A DNA stretch of 64,000 nt, from positions 434,001 to 498,000 of the forward strand of contig NZ_JOJE01000001.1 in NCBI RefSeq assembly GCF_000720255.1, written 5' to 3'. The position numbers and the translations under genes are program-made. Every line of letters begins with the position of its first letter. Position 1 is the first letter of the stretch. Shown here piece by piece: positions 44,849-53,787 of this stretch. Below the pieces are notes generated by a model. The model had not been told where the DNA came from, did not search any database, and worked only from the letters and a program-made list of their open reading frames with translations. Origin of the DNA: Streptomyces griseus subsp. griseus (GTDB lineage Bacteria > Actinomycetota > Actinomycetes > Streptomycetales > Streptomycetaceae).

Positions 44849-44882
44849 GTCAATTCGACGAAAAGTAGAAAGGGTGCGTGTC

Positions 44883-46079
44883 GTGACCACCGCCCCCACC
44901 CAGGAGCTCGACGTACAGCCGACGCCCCTCGCCCTGCTGCTCCTCGGCCGTGAGGCCGACCCGAAGAGCGAGCGGGGCGTGGACTGCCCCGGCGACCTTC
45001 CCTCCCCCTCCGACCCGGACCTGGTCGAGCGCGCCCGCGCGGCCAAGGAGAAGCTCGGGGACAAGGTCTTCGTGCTCGGCCACCACTACCAGCGCGACGA
45101 GGTCATCCAGTTCGCCGATGTGACGGGTGACTCCTTCAAGCTGGCCCGGGACGCGGCCGCCCGGCCAGAGGCCGAGTACATCGTCTTCTGCGGTGTCCAC
45201 TTCATGGCGGAGTCCGCGGACATCCTGACCGGCGACGACCAGAAGGTCGTCCTGCCGGACCTGGCCGCCGGCTGCTCGATGGCCGACATGGCGACGGCCG
45301 AGCAGGTCGCCGAGTGCTGGGACGTGCTCACCGAGGCCGGCATAGCCGAGCAGGTCGTGCCCGTGTCGTACATGAACTCGTCCGCGGACATCAAGGCGTT
45401 CACGGGCAGGCACGGGGGCACCATCTGCACGTCGTCGAACGCGAAGCGGGCCCTGGAGTGGGCCTTCGAGCAGGGCGAGCCCGCCACGACGAAGGTCCTG
45501 TTCCTGCCCGACCAGCACCTCGGCCGCAACACCGCCGTCCGGGACATGGGCCTGTCCCTGGAGGACTGCGTCGTCTACAACCCGCACAAGCCGAACGGCG
45601 GGCTGACGACGGAGGAGCTGCGCGCAGCGAAGATGATCCTGTGGCGCGGTCACTGCTCGGTGCACGGCCGGTTCAGCCTGGAGTCCGTGCGGGACGTGCG
45701 CGAGCGCATCCCCGGCGTGAACGTGCTGGTCCACCCGGAGTGCAAGCACGAGGTGGTCGCCGCCGCGGACTACGTCGGCTCGACCGAGTACATCATCAAG
45801 GCGCTGGAGGCGGCCCCGGCCGGCTCCAAGTGGGCCATCGGCACCGAGCTGAACCTGGTCCGCCGCCTGGCGAACCGATTCGCCCCCGAGGGCAAGGAGA
45901 TCGTCTTCCTCGACCGGACGGTCTGCTTCTGCTCCACGATGAACCGCATCGACCTGCCGCACCTGGTCTGGACCCTGGAGTCCCTCGCCGAGGGCAAGCT
46001 CGTCAACCGCATCCAGGTCGACCAGGAGACCGAGGCGTACGCCAAGCTGGCGCTGGAGCGGATGCTGGCGCTGCCGTAG
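44883..46079 (+). CDS. nadA: Quinolinate synthase
   Basis: 4Fe-4S enzyme condensing iminoaspartate with dihydroxyacetone phosphate to quinolinate in de novo NAD synthesis. The 398-residue protein has the YQRDEVIQFADVTGDS substrate region (about 69-84), FCGVHFMAESA with the first cluster Cys, PDLAAGCSMAD, HPECKHEVV with the second and RTVCFCSTMNRI with the third. The length and the N-terminal extension of about 50 residues are typical of actinobacterial NadA. The GTG is chosen because AAAGGG lies 9 nt upstream; another GTG three codons earlier is possible. No nadB or nadC lies next to it. The adjacent erpA could supply its cluster. Confidence 0.96.
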   Translation: MTTAPTQELDVQPTPLALLLLGREADPKSERGVDCPGDLPSPSDPDLVERARAAKEKLGDKVFVLGHHYQRDEVIQFADVTGDSFKLARDAAARPEAEYIVFCGVHFMAESADILTGDDQKVVLPDLAAGCSMADMATAEQVAECWDVLTEAGIAEQVVPVSYMNSSADIKAFTGRHGGTICTSSNAKRALEWAFEQGEPATTKVLFLPDQHLGRNTAVRDMGLSLEDCVVYNPHKPNGGLTTEELRAAKMILWRGHCSVHGRFSLESVRDVRERIPGVNVLVHPECKHEVVAAADYVGSTEYIIKALEAAPAGSKWAIGTELNLVRRLANRFAPEGKEIVFLDRTVCFCSTMNRIDLPHLVWTLESLAEGKLVNRIQVDQETEAYAKLALERMLALP

Positions 46080-46098
46080 CACCGGCTGCCGACGTGGC

Positions 46099-46398
46099 TC
46101 ACCTCGAGGCGGGTTTCCGCTCGGGGTGGGCCGGGTCGAGGCTGAAGACGGTGCCGTCGGGGTTCAGCACCACGAGGGCGCCCTCGTCGAGGAAGACCCT
46201 CGACGCGTAGGGCATGCCGACGACCTGGTCGGCCCGGGAGGAGGACTCCCACAGCAGGGTGCCCTCGCGGGCGTCGAGGGCGGCGACGCGTCCGCCGGGG
46301 CTGGACACGTACACCGTGCGTCCCTGTCCGTCGGTACCGGAGTGCCGGGCTGCTTCGGCTCGAACCCCCTTCCCCCGCAGAGCAGTTGGAGCTCACAG
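46099..46398 (-). pseudogene. Remnant of a PQQ-like beta-propeller protein
   Basis: About 100 codons on the minus strand read as a C-terminal piece of a BamB/PQQ-type propeller: GRTVYVSSPGGRVAALDA, then GTLLWES and GALVVLNPDGTVFSLDP, with repeat-like blade motifs. The frame is closed by a TGA just upstream of codon 1, there is no ribosome site, and only about two blades remain, so this looks like the 3' end of a deleted gene. An internal GTG could still give a 71-residue product. It converges with nadA, 19 bp from its stop. Confidence 0.5.
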
Positions 46399-46412
46399 GA
46401 TTCGTCACGCAC

Positions 46413-46462
46413 GACGGCGGCCGTTTCCCGGACCTGTCGGGGTCCGGGAAACGGCCGCCGTC
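46413..46462. terminator. Very strong stem-loop downstream of the RND exporter gene
   Basis: Perfect 22-bp stem with a 6-nt loop (TGTCGG). The arms are 46413-46434 and 46441-46462, beginning GACGGCGGCC. It starts 12 bp beyond the RND stop codon and lies between that gene and the propeller fragment, so it is the likely transcription end for the exporter. Confidence 0.85.
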
Positions 46463-46474
46463 GCTGACGGTTCG

Positions 46475-49400
46475 TCACACGCGGGCGTGCTCCGGCTCGT
46501 CCGAGTCCGACGTGGCACCGTCGGTCAGGCCCGCCTTCTTCGCGCGCTTCGCCGCCCGCTTCTTCGCGCGGCGCTCCTTGCGCAGCTCCAGCATCGCGTA
46601 GAGCGTCGGGACGAGCAGCAGGGTCAGCAGGGTCGACGTGATGAGGCCGCCGATCACGACCACCGCCAGCGGCTGGGCGATGAAGCCGCCCTCTCCGGTG
46701 ACCCCGAGGGCCATCGGGAGGAGGGCGAAGATCGTCGCCAGAGCCGTCATCAGGATGGGGCGGAGCCGGTGACGGCCGCCCTCGACGACCGCCTCGACGA
46801 CGCCGTATCCCTGCTTGCGGTACTGGTTGATGAGGTCGATCAGCACGATCGCGTTGGTGACCACGATGCCGATCAGCATCAGCATGCCGATCATCGCCGG
46901 GACGCCCATGGGGGTGCCGGTGACGAGCAGCAGGCCGATGGCGCCGGTCGCCGCGAACGGGATGGAGACCAGCAGGATCAGCGGCTGGGCCAGCGAGCGG
47001 AACGTCGTGACCAGGAGCATGAAGACGATCGCGATCGCCGCGAGCATCGCCAGGCCGAGGTTCTTGAACGCGTCGTCCTGGTCCTGGGAGACACCGCCGA
47101 TCTCGGCCGTGGCGCCCGCCGGGAGCTTCAGGGCGTTGATCTTGGCCTGGAGGTCCGCGCTGACCCCGCCCGTGTTGTCACCGGTCGGCTTGGCGCTGAT
47201 GGTGGCCGCGCGCCGGCCGTCGATCCGGGTCATCGACACCGGTCCGTCGACCAGCTTCACGGTCGCGATGTCACCCAGCTTCACCGGGCCCAGGGGCAGG
47301 TCCTTCAGCTGCTGGAGCGTCTTCGCCGGCTTGGCCGAGGTGATGACGACGTCCCGCTCGGTGTCGTCGAGGATCGCCTTGGCGGTGGTGGTGCCCCGTA
47401 CCGCCTGGGTCACCGCGGCGCCCAGCGTCTGGTCGTCGAAGCCGGCCGCGGCCGCCTTGTCGTTGGCCTTGACCGAGATGCGCGGCACGCTCTGGGACAG
47501 GTCGCTGGTCACGTCCGTGACGTGGTCGAGGCCGGCCACCGCGTCCCGGACCTCCTCGGCGGCCTGGCGCAGCACACCGGCGTCGGCCGCCTTCACGACG
47601 ACGCTGAGGTCCTGGTTGCCGAAGCCGTCACCGACGCCGACCGTGGTCGTGCCGACGCCCTTGAGCTTGCCGAGGCCCTCCTCGATACGGTCCTGGACGT
47701 CCTCGGACGACGCCGAGTCCTCCAGCATGACCTGGTAGGAGGCCTGGTTGGAGTCCGTGCCGCCGCCGAAGGCGGCCAGGAAGCCGGAGGAGCCGATGGT
47801 GACCTGGTAGTCCTTGACGCCCTTGGTGTCGCCGAGCAGGGCCTCGACCTTCTTCGCCTGTACGTCGGTCGCGCCCAGGCTGGTGCCCGGCTTCAGCTCC
47901 TGCTTGACGGTGAGGACCTGCTGCTCGCCCTGGTCGAAGAAGTTCGTCTTCAGCAGCGGCGCCATGCCGAAGGTGCCGACGAGGACCACCACGGCGATCG
48001 CCACGCTGGTCAGCCGGCGCCGGGTCGCGAACCGCAGGACGGGGACGTAGACGCGCTGGAGGCGGCTCTTCGCCTCCTTCTCCTCCGCCGCGCGGCGCGC
48101 CTCCTCGGCGTCCTCGGGGGTGCCCTTCGGGGCGCGCAGGAACCAGTACGACAGGACGGGGACGACCGTCAGCGACACCACCAGGGACGCCAGCAGCGCC
48201 GCCGTCACGGTGAGGCTGAAGGCACCGAAGAACTCGCCCACCAGGCCGCCGACCAGGCCGATCGGCAGGAAGACGGCGACCGTGGTGAGGGTGGAGGAGG
48301 TGACCGCACCGGCGACCTCGCGGACCGCGGTGAGGATCGCCGACTCGCGCTCCTCGCCGTAGCCGAGGTGGCGCTTGATGTTCTCCAGGACCACGATCGA
48401 GTCGTCGACGACCCGGCCGATCGCGATGGTCAGCGCGCCCAGCGTCAACATGTTCAGGGAGAGGTCCCGCGTCCACAGGACGATCAGGGCGAGGACGACC
48501 GAGAGCGGGATGGAGACCGCGGTGACCAGCGTCGAGCGGATGGACGCCAGGAAGACCAGGATGACGAGGACCGCGAAGAGCAGACCGAGCGCGCCCTCCG
48601 TCGTGAGGCCCTCGATGGACTTCTTCACCGCCGGGCCCTGGTCGCTGACCACGGTGACGGAGGCACCGGCGCCGAGGTCCTCGCGCATGCCGGGCAGCTT
48701 GTCCTCGACCGCGTCCGAGATGGCGACCGCGCTGCCGTCGTGGTCCATGGTGACCGCGACGGCGAGGCTGGGCCTGCCGTTCGTCCGGGTGATCGAGTCG
48801 GCGGGGGCCTCCCGCTCCTCGACGGTGGCCACGTCACCCAGGCGGACCGGCTTCTTCCTGCCGGTGATCATCAGGTCCTGGATCTGCTTCAGGGAGGTGA
48901 AGCCGCCGCCGACCTGGACGGTGCGGTTGGCGCCGTCCTCGTCGAAGGAACCGGCCGGGACGGTGGCGCCGCCCGCCTGCAGGGCCTGGCCGAGCTCCCG
49001 CGTGGTCAGTCCGGCCTTGGCCAGCTTCGCGTCGTCGGGCGTGACGGTGACCCGGAGGTCCCGCACGCCGTCCAGGGTGACCTGGCCGACGCCGTCGATG
49101 TCCTTCAGGTCCGGCACGATCGTCTTGTCGAGCCGGTCGGCGAGGGCCTGCTGGTCCTTGTCGGAGGTGACGGCGAGGACGACGGTCGGGATGTCGTCCG
49201 TGGAACCGGCGACGACCTGCGGGTCCACGTCGTCCGGGAGCTGGACGCGGGCCCGGTTGACGGCCTGCTGGACGTCGGCGACGAGTTGCTTGGTGTCGTT
49301 GCCGTAGTCGAAGGACGCCATGATCACGGCGTTGCCCTCACTGGCCGTGGAGGTGACGCCGGTGAGGCCGTCGACGGCCTCAAGGGAGTCCTCGATGGGC

Positions 49401-49597
49401 TCGACGACCTGCTTCTCGACCACGTCCGGCGACGCGCCCTGGAAGGGCGCGATGACGGACACCACCGGCAGTTCGATGGTGGGCAGGAGCTGCTGTTTGA
49501 GCTGGGGTATCGCGATCGCCCCGAAGGCGAGCGCGATGATCGACATCAGGCCGATCAGGGCCCGTTGTGCGAGGCTGAACCTGGACAGCCAGGACAT
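46475..49597 (-). CDS. RND-family efflux transporter (AcrB/SwrC-like)
   Basis: Proton-driven exporter of 1040 residues with the full RND layout: helix 1 (about 10-30), a first large extracytoplasmic domain, helices 2-6, a second large domain and helices 8-12. The proton-relay pair lies in the AIGRVVDDSIVVLENIKRH helix (about 395-413), as in AcrB. The C-terminus is basic (RKERRAKKRAAKRAKK). Gram-positive members such as SwrC act without an outer-membrane channel and export lipopeptides or other amphiphiles. The adjacent two-component pair on the same strand probably regulates it. A 22-bp stem-loop terminator follows. Confidence 0.92.
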   Translation of the reverse strand: MSWLSRFSLAQRALIGLMSIIALAFGAIAIPQLKQQLLPTIELPVVSVIAPFQGASPDVVEKQVVEPIEDSLEAVDGLTGVTSTASEGNAVIMASFDYGNDTKQLVADVQQAVNRARVQLPDDVDPQVVAGSTDDIPTVVLAVTSDKDQQALADRLDKTIVPDLKDIDGVGQVTLDGVRDLRVTVTPDDAKLAKAGLTTRELGQALQAGGATVPAGSFDEDGANRTVQVGGGFTSLKQIQDLMITGRKKPVRLGDVATVEEREAPADSITRTNGRPSLAVAVTMDHDGSAVAISDAVEDKLPGMREDLGAGASVTVVSDQGPAVKKSIEGLTTEGALGLLFAVLVILVFLASIRSTLVTAVSIPLSVVLALIVLWTRDLSLNMLTLGALTIAIGRVVDDSIVVLENIKRHLGYGEERESAILTAVREVAGAVTSSTLTTVAVFLPIGLVGGLVGEFFGAFSLTVTAALLASLVVSLTVVPVLSYWFLRAPKGTPEDAEEARRAAEEKEAKSRLQRVYVPVLRFATRRRLTSVAIAVVVLVGTFGMAPLLKTNFFDQGEQQVLTVKQELKPGTSLGATDVQAKKVEALLGDTKGVKDYQVTIGSSGFLAAFGGGTDSNQASYQVMLEDSASSEDVQDRIEEGLGKLKGVGTTTVGVGDGFGNQDLSVVVKAADAGVLRQAAEEVRDAVAGLDHVTDVTSDLSQSVPRISVKANDKAAAAGFDDQTLGAAVTQAVRGTTTAKAILDDTERDVVITSAKPAKTLQQLKDLPLGPVKLGDIATVKLVDGPVSMTRIDGRRAATISAKPTGDNTGGVSADLQAKINALKLPAGATAEIGGVSQDQDDAFKNLGLAMLAAIAIVFMLLVTTFRSLAQPLILLVSIPFAATGAIGLLLVTGTPMGVPAMIGMLMLIGIVVTNAIVLIDLINQYRKQGYGVVEAVVEGGRHRLRPILMTALATIFALLPMALGVTGEGGFIAQPLAVVVIGGLITSTLLTLLLVPTLYAMLELRKERRAKKRAAKRAKKAGLTDGATSDSDEPEHARV

Positions 49598-49756
49598 GGG
49601 TCAGGGTCTCTCTTCTGTGAGCGGCAGAAGCGGCAGCAGGCGCACAGATGAGCGCCCGCCCTTACACCTTGAGCCATCGGGAGAGGGCGATCCCTAGCCC
49701 CCAGGTCCATTTCCTTATACGGCGCATACTCCGGCCGCAGTACGCCCGGGTAGAGG

Positions 49757-50440
49757 TCACTCCACCCTTGGGCGTACCAGGCCCGACTCGTAGGCGATCA
49801 CCACGAGCTGGGCCCGGTCCCGGGCGCCGAGCTTGGCCATGGCCCGGTTGACGTGTGTCTTCACCGTCAGCGGGCTCACCTCCAGGCGTTCGGCGATCTC
49901 GTCGTTGGAGAGGCCGCCGGCGACCTGGACGAGGACCTCGCGCTCCCGCACCGTGAGCGTCTCCAGACGTTCGGCGCGGGCGGGGTCGCGGTCGTCGTCC
50001 GCCGCGTCGCCCTGGGCGAGGAAGCGGGCGATCAGGCCCTTGGTGGCGGCCGGGGAGAGCAGGGCCTCGCCGCCGGCGGCGACCCGGATGGCGTTGAGGA
50101 GTTCCTCGGGTTCGGAGCCCTTGCCCAGGAAGCCGGAGGCGCCCGCGCGCAGCGACCGCACAACGTAGTCGTCCACCTCGAAGGTGGTCAGGATGACCAC
50201 GCGGACATGGGCCAGCGCGGGGTCGGCGCTGATCAGGCGAGTGGCGGCGAGACCGTCCGTGCCGGGCATCCGGATGTCCATCAGGACCACGTCGGCACGC
50301 TCCCGCTTCGCCAGCAGGACCGCCTCCTCGCCGTCGGACGCCTCGCCGACCACCTCCATGTCGGGCTCGGAGTCGACGAGCACACGAAAGGCGCTGCGGA
50401 GCAGCGCCTGGTCGTCGGCGAGCAGGACACGGATCGTCAT
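49757..50440 (-). CDS. NarL-family response regulator
   Basis: A 227-residue regulator with an N-terminal receiver (acidic pair D9/D10, phospho-acceptor D55 in VLMDIRMPG, switch Thr in ILTTFEVDDYV, conserved Lys near 107 in FLGKGSEP) and a C-terminal LuxR helix-turn-helix (LTVREREVLVQVAGGLSNDEIA, VSPLTVKTHVNR). Its ATG overlaps the kinase stop (ATGA). The RND exporter gene starts 159 bp downstream on the same strand, making that exporter the most likely target. Confidence 0.92.
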   Translation of the reverse strand: MTIRVLLADDQALLRSAFRVLVDSEPDMEVVGEASDGEEAVLLAKRERADVVLMDIRMPGTDGLAATRLISADPALAHVRVVILTTFEVDDYVVRSLRAGASGFLGKGSEPEELLNAIRVAAGGEALLSPAATKGLIARFLAQGDAADDDRDPARAERLETLTVREREVLVQVAGGLSNDEIAERLEVSPLTVKTHVNRAMAKLGARDRAQLVVIAYESGLVRPRVE

Positions 50441-51711
50441 ACGAGGTCCTTCGGGGCGGGGGCGGTCTTGACCGGCAGGATCGCATGCACACGGAAACCG
50501 CCGCCGTAGCGGAGACCGGTGGTGAGGGTGCCGCGCAGGGCGGTGACGCGCTCGCGCATGCCGAGCAGACCGTGGCCGCCGCCTCCGCCGGGGCGGTCGC
50601 CGTCCTCCGGGCGGTCGTCGGAGGCAGGACGGGCGCCTGCCTCGGGGGGTTCCGCCGGGGCCGGGCGGCCGTTGTCGAGGACGGTGATCTCGATGTCGGG
50701 CCCGACGCGGACGACGCTCACCTCGGCCTTGGCCTCGATGCCCGCGTGCTTCTGCACGTTGGTGAGGGCCTCCTGGATGACGCGGTAGGCGGCCAGATCG
50801 ACGGCGGCGGGCAGGGTGGTGCCGTGGTCGGCGCGGGCGACCTCGACCTGGAGGCCGGCGTTGCGGAAGGTGCCGACGAGTTCGTCGAGGCGGTCCAGGC
50901 CCGGCGCGGGCTCGGTCGGCGCCTCCGGGTCGCCGGACTGGCGCAGCAGACCGACCGTGGCGCGCAGTTCGTTGAGCGCGGAGCGGCTGGCCTCCCGTAC
51001 GTGGGCGAGGGCCTCCTTGGCCTGGTCGGGGCGCTTGTCCATGACGTGCGCGGCGACGCCCGCCTGGACGTTGACCAGGGCGATGTGGTGGGCGACGACG
51101 TCGTGCAGGTCACGGGCGATGCGCAGGCGTTCCTCGGCGACGCGGCGGCGGGCCTCCTCCTCGCGGGTGCGCTCCGCGCGTTCGGCGCGCTCCCTGATGG
51201 CGTGGATGAAGGCGCGACGGCTGCGGACGGCATCGCCCGCGGTGGCGCCGATGCCGGTCCAGGCGAAGATGCCGAGGTTCTCCTGGGCGTACCAGGGCAG
51301 GGAGCCGGCGAGCATGGCGGCGCCGGTGAGGACGGTCATGGTGAGCAGGCCGACGCGCCAGGTGGTGGGGCGGTCGGTGGTGGAGGCGACGGTGTAGAGG
51401 GCGATGACGGCGGACATCGCCACGGGGGCCCGGGGGTCGCCGGTGACGGACTCGACGACCGACAGGGTGCCGGTGAGGGCGAGGACCGTCATGGGGGCGC
51501 GGCGCCGGAAGACCAGGACGGCGGCGGCGAGGGTCATCAGGACCAGGCTGAAGGGGTCCGGCGTGCGCAGGCCCCAGGTGACACCGTCCTCCCCGTGCGG
51601 GTCCACGAACGAGCCGGCCACCATGCACACCAGCACACCGGCCGCCAGCGCCGCGTCCAGCGCGAGGGGGTGGGCCTTGGCCTGGCACCGGGCGCGTTCG
51701 AGTGTGCTCAC
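50437..51711 (-). CDS. Sensor histidine kinase, HisKA_3 type
   Basis: Membrane kinase of 424 residues. About four to five helices in residues 18-160 form a short sensing module, followed by a coiled linker (RERAERAERTREEEARRR) and the HisKA_3 domain with His203 in RIARDLHDVVAHH. The C-terminal HATPase domain has an N box VIQEALTNVQKHA and G boxes around VLDNGRPAP and GHGLLGMRERV. A low-complexity Pro/Asp/Gly insert (AEPPEAGARPASDDRPEDGD) interrupts the ATPase domain. It is coupled to the response regulator by a 4-bp overlap. The ligand is unknown. Confidence 0.92.
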   Translation of the reverse strand: MSTLERARCQAKAHPLALDAALAAGVLVCMVAGSFVDPHGEDGVTWGLRTPDPFSLVLMTLAAAVLVFRRRAPMTVLALTGTLSVVESVTGDPRAPVAMSAVIALYTVASTTDRPTTWRVGLLTMTVLTGAAMLAGSLPWYAQENLGIFAWTGIGATAGDAVRSRRAFIHAIRERAERAERTREEEARRRVAEERLRIARDLHDVVAHHIALVNVQAGVAAHVMDKRPDQAKEALAHVREASRSALNELRATVGLLRQSGDPEAPTEPAPGLDRLDELVGTFRNAGLQVEVARADHGTTLPAAVDLAAYRVIQEALTNVQKHAGIEAKAEVSVVRVGPDIEITVLDNGRPAPAEPPEAGARPASDDRPEDGDRPGGGGGHGLLGMRERVTALRGTLTTGLRYGGGFRVHAILPVKTAPAPKDLV

Positions 51712-51780
51712 GGTTGATTACGGTACGGGGGAGTTGTCTTCACCGGTACCGGTGTGTGGGGGTCTGCCGCGAAGCCCCCG

Positions 51781-52059
51781 TCACCCCGGGATCAAACCGT
51801 CGTCGCTGAGCATCTCGCGGACCTCCTCCAGGGTCGCGTCCGGGGACGGGAGGATGAGGTCCGACGGTTCCAGGGAGTCGTCGGGGAGGGGCTCACCGAG
51901 GTCGCGGACCTTGGTGAGCAGGGCCTGGAGGGTGCGGCGGAAGCCGGGGCCGTCGCCGTTCTCCATCTCGGCCAGGAGTTCGTCGTCCAGCTTGTTCAAC
52001 TCGGCGAGGTGGCTGTCGGCCAGTACCACCTGCCCCTCCCCCATGATCCGTACGATCAT
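51781..52059 (-). CDS. PspA-associated protein (PspAA domain)
   Basis: A 92-residue protein matching the actinobacterial PspAA domain: MIVRIMGEGQVVLADSHLAELNKLDDEL at the start with alternating strand and helix, then an acidic C-terminus ending in DATLEEVREMLSDDGLIPG. It lies 34 bp downstream of pspA on the same strand, the usual arrangement in which PspAA partners PspA in membrane-stress protection. Molecular function is not established. Confidence 0.85.
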   Translation of the reverse strand: MIVRIMGEGQVVLADSHLAELNKLDDELLAEMENGDGPGFRRTLQALLTKVRDLGEPLPDDSLEPSDLILPSPDATLEEVREMLSDDGLIPG

Positions 52060-52093
52060 GTCGCCTCCTCGGCGTGGGCCCTTTACCGCTCGT

Positions 52094-52891
52094 CTACTGC
52101 TTGTCGAAGCGCGGGGTGTCCTGCGGCTGCTGCTGCCCCTGCGACTGGCCGCTGCCGCCCTCGATGGCCTGCTGTCCCGAGGACGAGCCTCCGGCCAGCT
52201 CCGCCTTCATGCGCTGCAGCTCCAGCTCTACATCCGTACCACCGGAGAGCCGGTCCAGCTCGGCCTGGAGGTCGTCCTTGGCCATGCCGGTGGGGTCGTC
52301 GAGGGCGCCGGAGGCGAGGAGCTCGTCGAGGGCGCCGGCGCGGGCCTGGAGCTGCGCGGTCTTGTCCTCGGCGCGCTGGATGGCCAGGCCGACGTCGCCC
52401 ATCTCCTCGGAGATGCCGGAGAAGGCCTCGCCGATCCGGGTCTGGGCCTGGGCCGCGGTGTACGTCGCCTTGATCGTCTCCTTCTTCGTACGGAAGGCGT
52501 CGACCTTGGCCTGGAGGCGCTGGGCCGCGAGGGTGAGCTTCTCCTCCTCGCCCTGCAGCGTGGCGTGCTGCGTCTCCAGGTCCGTCACCTGCTGCTGGAG
52601 CGCCGCGCGGCGGGAGAGCGCCTCGCGGGCGAGGTCCTCACGGCCCAGCGCGAGCGCCTTGCGGCCCTGGTCCTCCAGCTTGGACGACTGTGACTGCAAC
52701 TGGTTGAGCTGAAGTTCCAGACGCTTGCGGGAGGTCGCCACGTCGGCGACGCCGCGGCGGACCTTCTGGAGGAGCTCCAGCTGCTTCTGGTACGAGTAAT
52801 CGAGGGTCTCGCGCGGGTCCTCGGCCCGGTCAAGGGCCTTGTTCGCCTTCGCGCGGAAGATCATCCCCATACGCTTCATGACACCGCTCAT
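52094..52891 (-). CDS. pspA: Phage-shock protein A / IM30 family
   Basis: ESCRT-III-like membrane-stabilising protein. The 265-residue chain is almost entirely alpha-helical coiled coil: an N-terminal amphipathic part (MKRMGMIFRAKANKALDRAEDP) and long helices from 30 to 210 with Gln, Glu and Arg heptads. A disordered Gln/Ser/Gly-rich tail follows (about 235-265). It would bind stressed cytoplasmic membrane and form oligomers. The ATG at the first Met of MSGVMKRMG is used; another ATG four codons in is possible. The upstream open frame is non-coding intergenic sequence. PspAA follows in the same transcript. Confidence 0.92.
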   Translation of the reverse strand: MSGVMKRMGMIFRAKANKALDRAEDPRETLDYSYQKQLELLQKVRRGVADVATSRKRLELQLNQLQSQSSKLEDQGRKALALGREDLAREALSRRAALQQQVTDLETQHATLQGEEEKLTLAAQRLQAKVDAFRTKKETIKATYTAAQAQTRIGEAFSGISEEMGDVGLAIQRAEDKTAQLQARAGALDELLASGALDDPTGMAKDDLQAELDRLSGGTDVELELQRMKAELAGGSSSGQQAIEGGSGQSQGQQQPQDTPRFDKQ

Positions 52892-53115
52892 GGGCTTCGC
52901 GCGCCCCCTTCTGACGTCCAGCTCCAGCTCTGCGACAGAACCCACAGTACGGGCCCTGCATCCATTGACGCACTGTTCGGGGCCGGATGCGCTCATCCCC
53001 AAGGACGAGTGCGTACGCCTCCGGTCCGGCGTAGGGAGTAGGTGGCCCCCGGGTTCCACGACGTTCGCCGGGGGAGCCGCGGGTGTGCGCAACGTCCCCC
53101 TCTGTCCCCCTACAG

Positions 53116-53141
53116 GACGACTGGTGTTGCCGGATCGTTCC
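53116..53141 (-). promoter_or_regulatory. Possible ECF-sigma promoter upstream of pspA
   Basis: Minus-strand GGAAC (53141-53137), 17-bp spacer, CGTC (53119-53116), resembling the GGAAC/CGTC pattern used by envelope-stress ECF sigma factors in Streptomyces. It would leave a leader of over 200 nt before pspA. Confidence 0.3.
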
Positions 53142-53187
53142 CCGCGGGGCTGGGGTCCATGCCCCGGACCCCGTACCCTTGGGTTTT

Positions 53188-53787
53188 GTGTTCCGTAGCC
53201 GTGCCAAGGAAGAGAAGGCCCCGAGCGCCGACGGCGCTCCGGTGACCCTCACCAAGCAGACCCGTGACCCGCAGGCCAAGAAGGGCAGGCCCACGCCCAA
53301 GCGCAATGAGGCCCAGTCCCAGCGCCGCAGCGTCGCCAACACCTCGCTGACGCGCAAGGACGCCGCCAAGCGGCAGCGCGAGGAGCGCCGTGCCGCGATG
53401 GAGCGGCAGCGCCAGGCGCTGGCCGGCGGGGACGAGCGGTTCCTGCCCGCCCGCGACAAGGGCCCGGTCCGCAAGTTCGCGCGTGACTTCATCGACTCGC
53501 GGTTCAACGTGGCGGAGTTCTTCCTGCCGATGGCCGTGGTCATCCTCGTGCTGAGCATGGTGCGCGTGGGCTCGCTGCAGAGCATCGCGCTGCTGCTGTG
53601 GCTGGTCGTGATCGTGCTGATCGTCCTGGACTCGTTCCTCACGAGCTTCCGGCTGCGCAAGCAGCTGACCGCGCGCTTCCCCGACCAGAACCGGCGCGGC
53701 GCGGTCGCCTACGCCCTGATGCGCTCCCTCCAGATGCGTCGGCTCCGGCTGCCCAAGCCGCAGGTCAAGCGCGGAGAGCGGCCCTGA
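53188..53787 (+). CDS. DUF3043-family membrane protein
   Basis: A 199-residue protein of the actinobacterial DUF3043 type. The first 95 residues are strongly basic and polar (VTLTKQTRDPQAKKGRPTPK, KRQREERRAAMERQRQ), followed by the conserved DKGPVRKFARDFIDSRFNVAEFFLP and two transmembrane helices (about 115-135 and 140-160). A basic C-terminus follows. The GTG start has no ribosome site, but TACCCT lies 8 nt upstream, so the transcript is probably leaderless. A role near the ribosome or membrane is suggested by charge only. Its stop overlaps the start of the next gene. Confidence 0.85.
   Translation: MFRSRAKEEKAPSADGAPVTLTKQTRDPQAKKGRPTPKRNEAQSQRRSVANTSLTRKDAAKRQREERRAAMERQRQALAGGDERFLPARDKGPVRKFARDFIDSRFNVAEFFLPMAVVILVLSMVRVGSLQSIALLLWLVVIVLIVLDSFLTSFRLRKQLTARFPDQNRRGAVAYALMRSLQMRRLRLPKPQVKRGERP

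Noticed and set aside
46214..49651. Very long plus-strand open frame (over 1,100 codons) opposite the RND gene
   Set aside because: Arg/Gly/Asp-rich shadow frame caused by high GC codon bias; the minus-strand frame has all RND motifs.
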